A stretch of 47,094 bases of DNA, taken from contig JAFTZU010000056.1 in NCBI GenBank assembly GCA_017461005.1, forward strand, positions 1-47,094. The letters are read 5' to 3'. This DNA comes from Clostridia bacterium. Lineage in GTDB: Bacteria > Bacillota > Clostridia > Oscillospirales > Acutalibacteraceae. This document shows, piece after piece, positions 8,401 through 15,611 of the stretch (within the stretch, counting starts at the first letter, position 1; each line of letters begins with the position of its first letter). The notes beneath the pieces are model-generated. The model was not told the DNA's origin, did not search any database, and worked only from the letters and a program-made list of their open reading frames with translations. The position numbers were made by a program, and so were the translations under genes.

Positions 8401-8778
8401 AACCAGTATGGCTGGTGGAAGACGACGGATGGCAAGGTCACGTTCGAAGAGACCGGTGTGTTCCAGAACGAGAACGGCTGGTGGAGAGTCGAAGACTCGA
8501 AGGTCAACTTCGATGCCCAGGGCATCTACCAGAACCAGTATGGCTGGTGGAAGACCACGAACGGTAAAGTCACCTTCAAAGAAGACGGCGTCTATCAGAA
8601 CGAAAACGGCTGGTGGAAGACGAAAGACTCCAAGGTCGACTTCAGCTTCACCGGCGTTGCCTCCAACAAGTACGGCACCTGGTACATCAAAAACGGCAAA
8701 GTGGACTTCTCCAAGAACGGGAAGGTCACAGTGAACGGAAAGACCTATACCGTGAAGAACGGTAAAGTCGTGAAATAA
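5494..8778 (+). CDS. Large surface protein: FMN_bind-like domain, two Tp47-like modules, wall-binding repeats
   Basis: A 1094-residue exported protein with a signal peptide (cleavage near VMAAS, residue 27). Residues about 33-140 resemble an FMN_bind domain: KDGTYTKVTKV, then DTVSTAT at 119-125 in the place of the usual SGAT flavinylation motif. Two long repeats follow. Each starts with a Tp47-like signature (YVMMNIPYDAFY at 161 and YVLMNVPYDAFY at 524), then DAMSSATNKVGN (183 and 546), GGGYHS and HMEGVTWPVK. Tp47 is a treponemal penicillin-binding lipoprotein. Residues 890-914 are a KQDEP linker, and the C terminus carries about six GWW...GKV.F repeats typical of clostridial wall-binding modules. 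It starts the operon with the flavin proteins downstream. Function is inferred as wall-attached and possibly flavin-bearing; no enzyme activity can be assigned. Confidence 0.8.
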   Translation: MKNPVLKKAIALAMGASLAVSIPVMAASGDEVVKDGTYTKVTKVINDGRDDNDGEWSDYDLTVTLSVKDGKIESISGKPGSTYVTENDAYYDKAMTKRNGINTKLKNQDATENTVKGWDTVSTATLTSEAAKQAVLDIIAEAPVAGKEEPTQDDAKTESVYVMMNIPYDAFYSAQDAKNYDTDAMSSATNKVGNTGFAGGGYHSGQTANIKEDGTVEAVGGENGAHMEGVTWPVKAASIDAVKALGGTEVTADTKVTVATAGHGAVSSSERTGADALMEAPSYSYYVLANEPAYYLELSGDAKAPEFSALKGEARKQDKLDVEANYGSHWGDVELNLGTLDGVTGKKVNAIVLTADDGTQGGLVHLYNVWKSTDLAWDTDKVTGLDGKKLVNARFYLTDTNNENFYVLDYPLDVDLLPVYNDGATAELTDEKTVEFTGLPADLKNPKAVVSITEGSKGDRKTTYLTSTYIDPADNDTEPNQDPVKDNKVALTTAAEEGKTYTISISSDNYAPITLSARIFNGGYVLMNVPYDAFYGSAGTSNLDADAMSSATNKVGNVGKAGGGYHSIATAKKNEDGTYTAVGGENGAHMEGVTWPVKVGSLADLKALKGNVVTDDSKVTVATLGRGATSSTVVEGAGALMEAPSYSYYALSAEPAQYLELTVKDGKASFSGNKGEVTTLDKLDVNVSYGTNWGDVQFDFDQPEAINGKQLNAMVITAEDGKNAGMIHLYNAWSNNSIAWKVANVKDLDGKKITKLTFYMNDKAGNYFVYDVPVDVTIVPVYTGEVTAAFDDEKTVSVTGLPTDIANARAKVYLKGQGRGAKNTYLTAEELDPADGDIDPVDVAMDGNKITLNHETNKPEDGTTYTVVVASDNYAPITTTAEYKAAAEEPKQDEPKQDEPKQDEPKQDEPKQDEPAEVLNGLVQGPDGKWAMYKDGKVDTSATGVFQNVHGWWRVENGYVNFDAQGIYQNQYGWWKTTDGKVTFEETGVFQNENGWWRVEDSKVNFDAQGIYQNQYGWWKTTNGKVTFKEDGVYQNENGWWKTKDSKVDFSFTGVASNKYGTWYIKNGKVDFSKNGKVTVNGKTYTVKNGKVVK
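8161..8235 (+). repeat. Five 15-bp tandem repeats encoding PKQDE
   Basis: Five in-frame copies of CCGAAGCAGGACGAA with a few silent changes. They code a charged, Pro-rich linker between the second Tp47-like module and the wall-binding repeats. Copy number may vary between strains by slippage. Confidence 0.9.
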
Positions 8779-8798
8779 GCAGGAGTGAACGAACGACT

Positions 8799-10220
8799 GT
8801 GAAAGTCAAAAAGGTCTCTGCGAAACCGGCAGAGAAATCCATCTACGAAAAAATCATCTCCTATGGCCCGTTGCTCCCCTGTCTTGCAGTGGCGGTGCTG
8901 GTGACCTCCGGTCTGTCCGGATACCGCGCCCCCGCTGCTGCCATGGGCAACACCTCGCAAAACACAGCCGTATCCGCCTCCGCGGGTACGGCCGGCGACG
9001 TTTCCGGCTCCACGACGGCGGCCATCCAGCGAAGCACGACGGTCAGCCGGTCGAACCCGGTCAGGACGAACGCCACCGCGGCGGCCGGAGCACAGAAGTC
9101 GCTCGGCAGCGTGAGTGAGTCCGGAACCTGGAAAGACGGCACCTATACCGGTACCGCCACCGGCTTCGTCGGCCCCATCACGGTCCGGGTGACGGTCTCC
9201 GGCGGGAAAATCACCGCGATCACGGTCACGAACTCGACCGACAACGAGCCTTACCTCACCAACGCGAAGGGCGTCATCCAGAAGATCCTGAACGGGCAGA
9301 CGACCAATGTGGACGTCGTGTCCGGCGCCACCTACAGTTCCAACGGCATCATCGGTGCTGTCCGGAACGCGCTGGCCAAAGCAGCGGTCAGCGGCAGCGC
9401 GAACGCGGCACAGGGCAGTGGATCCTCTGCGACCGCTCCGTCGACGACCACGACGACCCGCAAACCGGTCAGCGCCGGGCAGGCGGGACAGTTCCCGTAC
9501 CCGGACGGCACCTATGAAGGGGAGGGCGAAGGCCGGAACGATATCATCCGCCTGGCGGTCACGCTGAAGGACGGGTCGATCACCGACATCAGCGTCCTCG
9601 AGCACTACGAGGATGAGGAACCGTACTTCCGCAACGCGAGACAGCTGCTCGAGGACGTGAAGACGGCCCAGAGTCTGAATGTCGATACCGTCTCCGGCGC
9701 CACGCTGTCCTCCAACGGTCTCCTGGAAGCGCTGAACGACGCGCTCGGCAAGGCGAAGGCCGCGGGCAGCGCCGCCTCCTCGACGGAGCCGGAGAGCACG
9801 ACCCGTACATCGCCACAGGAAGAGAGCACCACAACAACGACGGACGCCACGAGTTCCGCCCAGCCGGAGAACCCGGCGACCGCAGAGGGCACCGTTTACC
9901 GCAACGGAGAGTACTTCGTGTCCGTCACCTGCGAGCCGGATGAGGACGAGGACTTCGACCCCTACACGCTCACACTGAAGGTGACCATTCGCGCGGACAA
10001 GATCACGAACATCACCGACGTCTCCGGCGACGGCGCGTCCTCGAACCAGAGTTACATCAACAAGGCGGTGAACGGGACGTCGAAGAAGGCCGGGGTCGTG
10101 AGCCAGATCACGGCGAAGGGCGATCCTGCCGGCATCGACGCGGTCTCCGGCGCCACTTGCACGTCGGATGCCATAGTGAAAGCGTGTGAAGACGCTCTGG
10201 CGCAGGCCCGTGTGGTATAA
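8799..10220 (+). CDS. Triple FMN_bind-domain flavoprotein
   Basis: A 473-residue protein with one N-terminal membrane helix (about residues 24-42) and three extracytosolic FMN_bind domains (PF04205) joined by Ser/Thr-rich linkers. Each carries the ApbE target motif: DVVSGATYSSNG (172-183), DTVSGATLSSNG (296-307) and DAVSGATCTSDA (447-458). The Thr residues expected to bind FMN are 178, 302 and 453. It probably works as a multi-flavin relay outside the membrane. The GTG start at 8799 is the best available; its AGGAG (8781-8785) is 13 nt away, longer than usual. It follows the surface protein gene by 20 bp without a terminator. Confidence 0.9.
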   Translation: MKVKKVSAKPAEKSIYEKIISYGPLLPCLAVAVLVTSGLSGYRAPAAAMGNTSQNTAVSASAGTAGDVSGSTTAAIQRSTTVSRSNPVRTNATAAAGAQKSLGSVSESGTWKDGTYTGTATGFVGPITVRVTVSGGKITAITVTNSTDNEPYLTNAKGVIQKILNGQTTNVDVVSGATYSSNGIIGAVRNALAKAAVSGSANAAQGSGSSATAPSTTTTTRKPVSAGQAGQFPYPDGTYEGEGEGRNDIIRLAVTLKDGSITDISVLEHYEDEEPYFRNARQLLEDVKTAQSLNVDTVSGATLSSNGLLEALNDALGKAKAAGSAASSTEPESTTRTSPQEESTTTTTDATSSAQPENPATAEGTVYRNGEYFVSVTCEPDEDEDFDPYTLTLKVTIRADKITNITDVSGDGASSNQSYINKAVNGTSKKAGVVSQITAKGDPAGIDAVSGATCTSDAIVKACEDALAQARVV

Positions 10221-10714
10221 TGTCCACTATGAAACGGAAACATAAGTCTTTTGTGCTGCGGCTCGTGAGCCTCGTGGTCATCGTCGCGGCACTTCTTACG
10301 TACAATCTCATCACTCAGAACCGGCTCGACGCGGAGGCGGAGGCCCGGGCAGCGGCGGAAGCCGTCACGGTCTACGACCCTCTGGCAGGCGATGTACTGA
10401 CCGAAGCGTCTGACGCGTCCGCGGACACCTCTGTCGGAGCGGGTTCCTGGAAGGACGGCACCTGGGAAGGGGAGGCCACCGGCTACGGCGGTCCCATCCG
10501 GGTCAGTGTCGTCGTGTCCGGCGGGAAGATCACCTCCGTCGGGGTCCTGTCACACGACCTCGAGGATGACGCCTACTACAGCATGGCGGAAGCTGTCATC
10601 CCGGAGGTCATCGACGCCCAGTCCACCGCGGTGGATACGGTCAGCGGCGCCACGTTCTCCTCGAACGGCATCCTCGGCGCGGTCGACAAGGCACTGGAAG
10701 GGGCGGTGAACTGA
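10220..10714 (+). CDS. Membrane-anchored FMN_bind-domain protein
   Basis: A 164-residue protein with an N-terminal helix (about residues 11-28) and one FMN_bind domain. GSWKDGTWEGEATGYGGPI opens the domain, and DTVSGATFSSNG (139-150) is the ApbE flavinylation site with FMN expected on Thr145. The start overlaps the previous stop as TAATG, so translation is probably coupled; an alternative ATG lies three codons in (10229). It sits directly before the NapH-like gene, which suggests it takes electrons from that membrane protein. Motif copy GGCGATGTAC at 10388-10397 uses GAT and GTA, which are less common here than GAC and GTC. Confidence 0.9.
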   Translation: MSTMKRKHKSFVLRLVSLVVIVAALLTYNLITQNRLDAEAEARAAAEAVTVYDPLAGDVLTEASDASADTSVGAGSWKDGTWEGEATGYGGPIRVSVVVSGGKITSVGVLSHDLEDDAYYSMAEAVIPEVIDAQSTAVDTVSGATFSSNGILGAVDKALEGAVN

Positions 10715-10715
10715 T

Positions 10716-11708
10716 ATGGCACAGAATCTGAAACCGGTCGCTCCTCCGAAGAACAACGTCCTTGAAAAGTGGAAGCGTAACCCGAACTGGGAGCCGGAAG
10801 TCGTCAAAGACTACCTGAACTTTGAAGAGCAGTACCCGAAAAAGCAGCAGCGTCAGCTTCGCTCGTGGGTGCGGACCGTCATCCAGGTCCTCTTCTTCCT
10901 GTTCCTGCCCTCGGCCTACTCGGCCGCCTTCAACGGTGTCAAATACATCTTCACCCAGGTGGGGAAGGGAGCCGCCATCCAGTGGACGCCCTTCGTGGCC
11001 ATCCTCGTGGTGCTGCTCGCTTACACCATCGTGTTCGGACGGTTCTTCTGCGGCTATGCCTGCGCGTTCGGTTCCCTCGGGGACTGGCTGTTCGCGCTTC
11101 AGAAGTATATCGCCAAAAAGACCGGGAAGAAGCCAAAGGCTCTGCCCCGGGACACGGCAAAAGCGCTGAGCGGTGTGAAGTATGTGGTCCTGACAGCCAT
11201 CATCGTCCTGTGCTTTACCGGCCTCTACGCAAAGCTCACCGGCTGGAACCCCTGGGACGCGTTCTCCATGCTCCACGCACGGAATTTCGCGCTGGGCAAG
11301 CACATCGCGGCCGTCGTCATCCTGGTCGTCCTCATGGTCGGCATGGCTTTCGAAGAGCGGTTCTTCTGCAAGTTCCTGTGCCCCATGGGCGCGGTGTTCT
11401 CGCTGATGCCCACGCTGCCGTTCTTCTCCCTGCACCGCACCCGGAAGGACTGCCTCACGGGTTGCAGCGCCTGCACGAAGACCTGTCCCGCGGACCTGGA
11501 CCTGCCGGAGAGCGGCACCCTGTCCGTCCGGGGAGACTGCTTCCAGTGCGGGAAGTGTGTCGGGAACTGCCCGAAGACGAACATCCACTGTGGTGTGTCA
11601 GACCGGGCCGCCGGCGGCGGGAAGCGCAGTCTTCGCGGCAATGAATTGTGGTTCGTCCTGTTACGGGCCGCCATACTGCTCGGCCTGTTCATCTGGCTCG
11701 GAGTTTAA
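10716..11708 (+). CDS. NapH/RnfB-like membrane polyferredoxin
   Basis: A 330-residue membrane protein of the NapH/NosR/CcoG type. Helices are seen at about residues 50-70, 85-105, 150-170 and 195-215, with a last one at the C terminus. Two Cys-rich membrane motifs, FCGYACAFG and FCKFLCPMGA, match the CxxxCP pair of the family. A cytosolic domain holds two [4Fe-4S] sites, CSACTKTCPAD and CFQCGKCVGNCPKTN. Such proteins pass electrons between cytosolic donors or quinols and extracytosolic acceptors. As the last gene of the flavin operon it is the likely membrane entry point for electrons going to the FMN_bind proteins. Confidence 0.88.
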   Translation: MAQNLKPVAPPKNNVLEKWKRNPNWEPEVVKDYLNFEEQYPKKQQRQLRSWVRTVIQVLFFLFLPSAYSAAFNGVKYIFTQVGKGAAIQWTPFVAILVVLLAYTIVFGRFFCGYACAFGSLGDWLFALQKYIAKKTGKKPKALPRDTAKALSGVKYVVLTAIIVLCFTGLYAKLTGWNPWDAFSMLHARNFALGKHIAAVVILVVLMVGMAFEERFFCKFLCPMGAVFSLMPTLPFFSLHRTRKDCLTGCSACTKTCPADLDLPESGTLSVRGDCFQCGKCVGNCPKTNIHCGVSDRAAGGGKRSLRGNELWFVLLRAAILLGLFIWLGV

Positions 11709-11741
11709 GGGCGCCTGCCTCAAAATCGAACAGAACTACGT

Positions 11742-11773
11742 AAAATCGTCCCTTACAAAGGGACGATTTTTTA
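11742..11773 (+). terminator. Terminator of the flavin operon
   Basis: A perfect 13-bp stem AAAATCGTCCCTT/AAGGGACGATTTT with loop ACA, followed by T residues. Confidence 0.9.
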
Positions 11774-11797
11774 GATTTGCACAGTAATAATGACGAT

Positions 11798-11873
11798 TTT
11801 GTACAAATAGTGCCACGGTTGTACGACCTTTTTCAAAAGAAATTCATACACGACCAATATTTTGTTGTATAAT
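11798..11873 (+). promoter_or_regulatory. Promoter region of the membrane sigma-like gene
   Basis: A perfect -10 TATAAT (11868-11873) with a poor -35 (TTCATA, 11843-11848). Upstream lie a perfect palindrome TTTGTACAAA (11798-11807) and a second GTAC-containing site (GGTTGTACGACC, 11818-11829). They could be operator sites for self-regulation, but this is only a pattern. Confidence 0.45.
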
Positions 11874-11945
11874 GTAGTTGTCAAAATAGTCTTTTTCTTA
11901 AAAAGATTAAGAAGGTAAACGACAAGAAAGCAAGAGGTGAATTTT

Positions 11946-14126
11946 ATGGATGAAAAAATCTTGACCATTGCCAAGAGAGTCATCGCGGCCCTGCGTGGAG
12001 ATACCGATTCGTACAAAGTCCTGTTCGAAGAGGCGGCTCCTTATGTCTGGGAGATCTGCAAAAAGTACTTCGCAGATGACGACGACGCAAAGACGGCTCT
12101 GGAGACCACGTTCGGAACGGTCGCGGAGAAATTCGCGGACCAGAAAGATCCGACGGACTTCCTGGGCTGGGTCAAACGCATCGCCCACCTGACCTGTGCC
12201 GAACAGGCTGCCAAAGTCGGCGGTCTGGCAGACGCAGAAGTCAAAGACCTCGCTCTCCTCACTCTTTCCGACTACAAGAAAGAGAAGAAAGACGGCGTCC
12301 TGACCTTCGCTACTGTCAAAGACCTCACCGAAAAGATCCTGGCGGTCCTCCCGCAGCGTCAGAAGACCGAACTCCTTCTCTGGAACGAAGGCTATTCGGT
12401 CGCGGAGATCGCGAAGAAACTCGCCATCTCTCCCGGCTCCGTCGTCGGCGGCCTGAACATCGCGAAGGGCAAAGTCGAAGAGGAGACCGCGAAGTGGGAA
12501 GCCGACGGCTTCGACTACACGAAGTATGCCGCTTCTCCGATGAGCTTCTTCACCCGTCTGATGCGTGAGAAGTTCGACGGCGACTATGTCTATGCACTGC
12601 CCGAGGACAAGGGCTGGTCCTGGACCTCCATCTGGGATGGCCTCTCCGGCAAACTCAAATGGCCGGCACTCGGCATCGGCGCAGCCGCTGCCACCGGTCT
12701 CGTCTCCAAGTTCGGCGACCTCGACCTCGACCTTCCGGGCTTCGACTGGAAAGCGAAACTCGCCGACGCGAAGATCGACCTTCCCGACGTCGACCTCAAG
12801 GCCAAACTGCCGGATGTCGACCTCCCCAAAGTCGACGTGGACGCGAAACTGCCGGATGTCGACCTGCCCAAAGTCGACGTAGACGCGAAACTCCCCGATG
12901 TCGACCTCCCGAAAGTGGATCTCGACGTCAAGGCCCCCGATGTGGACCTCCCGAAAGTCGATGTGGACGCGAAGCTTCCTGACGTTGACGTAGACGTCAA
13001 GAAACCCGACATCGACCTCGGTAAAGTCGGCGCAGGCGTTGCAGCCGGTGCCGCAGCTGTCGGCGCTGCCGCAGCCAAGCTGAAGGATGTTGATATAGAC
13101 GCGAAACTTCCGGACGTCGACCTTCCCGATGTCGACCTCAAGGCGAAAGCCGCCGACATCAAGGCAGACATCGACGCGAAACTTCCGGATATCGATCTCA
13201 AGAAAGACGACGATGACGACAAAGCGGCTGCTGTTGCCGCTGCCGCAGGTAAGAAGAAAGGCCTCGCAGGCTTCTGGAAGTGGCTCCTTCCGCTGCTGCT
13301 CCTCCTTCTCCTCCTCGGTCTCATCTTCGGTGGCCTCAAGGGCTGCAACACCGGTGCTTCCGGCTGCAACACCGGTGCTTCCGGCTGCAGCACGGGTGCT
13401 TCGGGCTGTGCCAAGGGCGATGCAGACATCCAGGCTCCGACCGTCACCGCCAACACGGACGAGTTTGCTGTTGAGACCGTCGAGTCCGGCGACCTCAATG
13501 ACTATGTCATCGACGCCAACGTCAAGACCAAGACGGTCCCCGTCTCTGTGGACGGTTCCATCCTCGACATCAACACGAACGATGTCGGCAGATTCCTGAC
13601 CGGTCTGAACGTTATCAACACGAACCCGGTCGCATACGTCATTGCTCAGACCAGCGACGCGAAGTCTCTCGTTGAAAAGTATGCCTACGTCTTCCCGGCC
13701 ATCGCCGAGATCAATGACGGCACACTCACGGAACTGAAGTTCACCGACACCCTTGGTGCCAAGAAGTCCTTCCAGTTCGAGACCAAGGACGATGTCCTCA
13801 CCAAGGTCACTCTGGCTGACAAGGACGGCGCCATCGAAACTGCGACCTACAACTGGGATGCCGGTACTCTGAAGACCATCACCGTCGGCGACAAGACCCT
13901 TGACTATCTCAAGGACGTCACCCCGACCAAGACGGAAAAAGATGAAGCCAACGGCCTCACCAAGGTCTACTTCGGCGACAACTGGATCACCTGCCGCGCT
14001 CTGAATGAAGAGGCAGTCGACCTCGTCACCTATGAGTGGGACAACCACACCGGTGCCCGCGCATTCGCGTATGACGACAACGGCGCTCTCAAGACCTATC
14101 AGAGCTTCCAGAGCATCATGAAGTAA
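11946..14126 (+). CDS. Membrane-tethered ECF sigma-like protein with repeat stalk and ectodomain
   Basis: A 726-residue protein. Residues 1-90 match ECF sigma region 2 (LRGDTDSYKVLFEEAAPYVW, later DFLGWVKRIAHLTCAEQ). Residues 127-180 match region 4 with its helix-turn-helix (VLPQRQKTELLLWNEGYSV, AEIAKKLAISPGSVV). Then come an SFFTRLMREKF segment, a cytoplasmic Asp-Val-Asp stalk (about 271-423), one membrane helix (about 447-463), a Cys ladder (Cys467, 474, 481, 488) and a 236-residue extracytoplasmic domain I do not recognise. The architecture suggests a sigma factor held at the membrane and controlled by an outside signal, perhaps by proteolysis. The ATG at 11946 is chosen because AGAGGTGA lies 5 nt before it; an in-frame GTG at 11937 overlaps that site. 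Its paralogue follows at 14255. Confidence 0.85.
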   Translation: MDEKILTIAKRVIAALRGDTDSYKVLFEEAAPYVWEICKKYFADDDDAKTALETTFGTVAEKFADQKDPTDFLGWVKRIAHLTCAEQAAKVGGLADAEVKDLALLTLSDYKKEKKDGVLTFATVKDLTEKILAVLPQRQKTELLLWNEGYSVAEIAKKLAISPGSVVGGLNIAKGKVEEETAKWEADGFDYTKYAASPMSFFTRLMREKFDGDYVYALPEDKGWSWTSIWDGLSGKLKWPALGIGAAAATGLVSKFGDLDLDLPGFDWKAKLADAKIDLPDVDLKAKLPDVDLPKVDVDAKLPDVDLPKVDVDAKLPDVDLPKVDLDVKAPDVDLPKVDVDAKLPDVDVDVKKPDIDLGKVGAGVAAGAAAVGAAAAKLKDVDIDAKLPDVDLPDVDLKAKAADIKADIDAKLPDIDLKKDDDDDKAAAVAAAAGKKKGLAGFWKWLLPLLLLLLLLGLIFGGLKGCNTGASGCNTGASGCSTGASGCAKGDADIQAPTVTANTDEFAVETVESGDLNDYVIDANVKTKTVPVSVDGSILDINTNDVGRFLTGLNVINTNPVAYVIAQTSDAKSLVEKYAYVFPAIAEINDGTLTELKFTDTLGAKKSFQFETKDDVLTKVTLADKDGAIETATYNWDAGTLKTITVGDKTLDYLKDVTPTKTEKDEANGLTKVYFGDNWITCRALNEEAVDLVTYEWDNHTGARAFAYDDNGALKTYQSFQSIMK
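12804..13013 (+). repeat. 42-bp tandem repeats encoding KLPDVDLPKVDVDA
   Basis: Five in-frame 42-bp units from 12804. The first four keep a 14-residue KxPDVDLPKVDVDx pattern and the fifth is diverged. Related DVDLPDVDLKAK and DIDAKLPDIDLK units lie on both sides (12770-12803 and 13087-13204). The product has a 7-residue period of alternating Asp and Val, as in a beta-solenoid or AHNAK-like stalk. Confidence 0.9.
13341..13409 (+). repeat. 21-bp repeats encoding GCNTGAS
   Basis: Three 21-bp units plus the start of a fourth. They place four Cys exactly seven residues apart directly after the membrane helix, on the predicted outer side. Confidence 0.9.
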
Positions 14127-14144
14127 ATCGCCACGGCGATTTAC
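14123..14144. repeat. Inverted pair of the GGCGATTTAC motif
   Basis: GTAAATCGCC (14123-14132) and GGCGATTTAC (14135-14144) form a perfect inverted repeat with a 2-bp centre. The stop codon TAA of the upstream gene lies inside the left arm. The proper terminator follows at 14162. Confidence 0.9.
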
Positions 14145-14161
14145 CGCGTAACGCGAAAACT

Positions 14162-14192
14162 GCCCTCCGGGACATCCCGGAGGGCTTTTTTT
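14162..14192 (+). terminator. Terminator after the first sigma-like gene
   Basis: A perfect 10-bp stem GCCCTCCGGG/CCCGGAGGGC with loop ACAT, followed by TTTTTTT. Confidence 0.92.
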
Positions 14193-14214
14193 GTACGGAA
14201 AAAAGGGATATAAT
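14186..14214 (+). promoter_or_regulatory. Promoter of the second sigma-like gene
   Basis: A perfect -10 TATAAT (14209-14214). The only -35 candidate at 17 bp is the T run of the preceding terminator (14186-14191). Confidence 0.5.
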
Positions 14215-14254
14215 AAAACAGAATCCAGCAAGACCCGCCGAGGGAGAGAGTTTT

Positions 14255-15391
14255 ATGAGCGAAGCCAACAAGATCGACTATACCGGCGTCATCAGCGCGG
14301 CCCGCAAGGGCGACGAGGACGCTTACGAGTTCCTGTACAACGACAGTGTCCAGAAGTGCCGTGCCATCTGCATGAAGTACTTCGACCCCGCCACGGCGGA
14401 GGGACGGCAGAAGACCGACGAAGCGGTCCGGGAGGTCTATGTGCGGATGTATGACCGCCTCAAGACCCTCTATGACCCGGCGGACTTCCCGATCCTCGGC
14501 CGGAGCCTGACCCGCGAGGTCTGTCTCAAGAAGCGCAAACTGGAGTCTGTCCAGCTGGAGTCGGAGGCATACATCGGTGTGGCCGATGCCCCGCAGGAGG
14601 ACGCCCCGGCTCTGGTCACCGCCGAGGAGTGCCGGAACGAAGTCCGCAGTGACGCCGTTCCGGAAAACGAGACCATCGGTACCCTGGTGCTGGCGGTCCT
14701 GCACCGGATGACCCCGGCCCAGCGCCTTGCCATCGTCAACTGGAACGAAAACGACGACCGGGCCCTGAAACAGGAGGACGTGCTCCGGGAGGCCTTCATC
14801 TGCGCGGAGAAGACCGTCATGGAACTGGAACCGGAAGTCGGCATCCGCGCGCGGGACTACGCGAAGTCCCGTCTCGCGTTCTTCAACCGGCTCCTCGACC
14901 TCTATAACCGCTTCTATGAAGCCTCCACGAAGGACTGGAACGGCGCCGCCGAGCCGGCGTATTCCGTTGCGTTCTCGGGCGATGTACCGGAAGAAACAGA
15001 ACAGACTGTCTCCTTCCGTTCCATCTGGTCGGAGATCCGCCAGCAGTTCTACATCACCAATACGATCCAGCTCCCGAAGGGGATGAAAGCCCTGACGGAA
15101 GAGGACGACGATGAACTCGACGCCGAGGGCCTCTCCGGCTACCTCGAGGAGGAAGGGCCGGAAAACGGCGAAGCTGCGTCCGACGAGCGGACCGTGAAAA
15201 AACCGGCACCGAAAAAGGGGTTCCTCGGGACCTGGTGGGGACGGCTCCTCGTCGGTCTCCTGATCATCATCCTGGTCCTGGCCGCGGTCATTGCAACAGC
15301 CGGGCAACATACCTCTCACGCGCTGACCCCGGCGTTTATGCAATTTGCTGATTTCGCGTTCGAACAAGCGTGCGGATTCAACATTTCGTAA
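14255..15391 (+). CDS. Second membrane-anchored sigma-like protein, region 4 degenerate
   Basis: A 378-residue paralogue of the preceding gene product. Region 2 is readable at about residues 8-90 (ISAARKGDEDAYEFLYND, CRAICMKYF, later YDPADFPILGRSLTREVC). The region 4 equivalent (about 150-195; RMTPAQRLAIVNWNEN, then a shortened helix) has lost the recognisable helix-turn-helix. AKSRLAFFNRLLDLYNRF matches the SFFTRLMREKF segment of the partner. An acidic stretch follows, then one membrane helix (about 326-349) and only about 28 residues outside, including one Cys. It could be a partner or regulator of the first protein rather than an active sigma factor. An AGGGAGAG site precedes the ATG. Confidence 0.75.
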   Translation: MSEANKIDYTGVISAARKGDEDAYEFLYNDSVQKCRAICMKYFDPATAEGRQKTDEAVREVYVRMYDRLKTLYDPADFPILGRSLTREVCLKKRKLESVQLESEAYIGVADAPQEDAPALVTAEECRNEVRSDAVPENETIGTLVLAVLHRMTPAQRLAIVNWNENDDRALKQEDVLREAFICAEKTVMELEPEVGIRARDYAKSRLAFFNRLLDLYNRFYEASTKDWNGAAEPAYSVAFSGDVPEETEQTVSFRSIWSEIRQQFYITNTIQLPKGMKALTEEDDDELDAEGLSGYLEEEGPENGEAASDERTVKKPAPKKGFLGTWWGRLLVGLLIIILVLAAVIATAGQHTSHALTPAFMQFADFAFEQACGFNIS

Positions 15392-15543
15392 TGGGCGGCT
15401 GTCAAGTAAAAACTTTTGTGTGGAATCTTTACAAACCGTGAAACGCCCTATATTACGTGGATGAACAAAAATGTTTTAAACCTTTCCGCACCGTTTTTCA
15501 CAATTTTAGCCTGCGAAAATATACAAATCGTAATAAATAACAA

Positions 15544-15582
15544 ATGTCAAGCCCGTTTTCCGCAAGAAAACGGGCTTGACAT
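15544..15582 (-). terminator. Terminator of rarA between convergent genes
   Basis: A perfect 17-bp stem with loop CGCAA (arms 15544-15560 and 15566-15582). On the minus strand it is followed by the T-rich run TTGTTATTTATT, so it serves rarA. On the plus strand there is no T tract. The remaining DNA of 15392-15543 is AT-rich with no supported gene. Confidence 0.8.
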
Positions 15583-15611
15583 CTACAATCAGCAATATGT
15601 CTAAAAATCCT

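Noticed and set aside
10216-10221. TATAAT just before the single FMN_bind gene, as a possible internal promoter.
   Set aside because: It is made by the end of the upstream gene and the overlapping TAATG junction; no -35 box at a proper distance.
15416-15604. A 62-codon frame between the second sigma-like gene and rarA.
   Set aside because: Its 3' half is the perfect terminator hairpin of rarA and it has no ribosome binding site.
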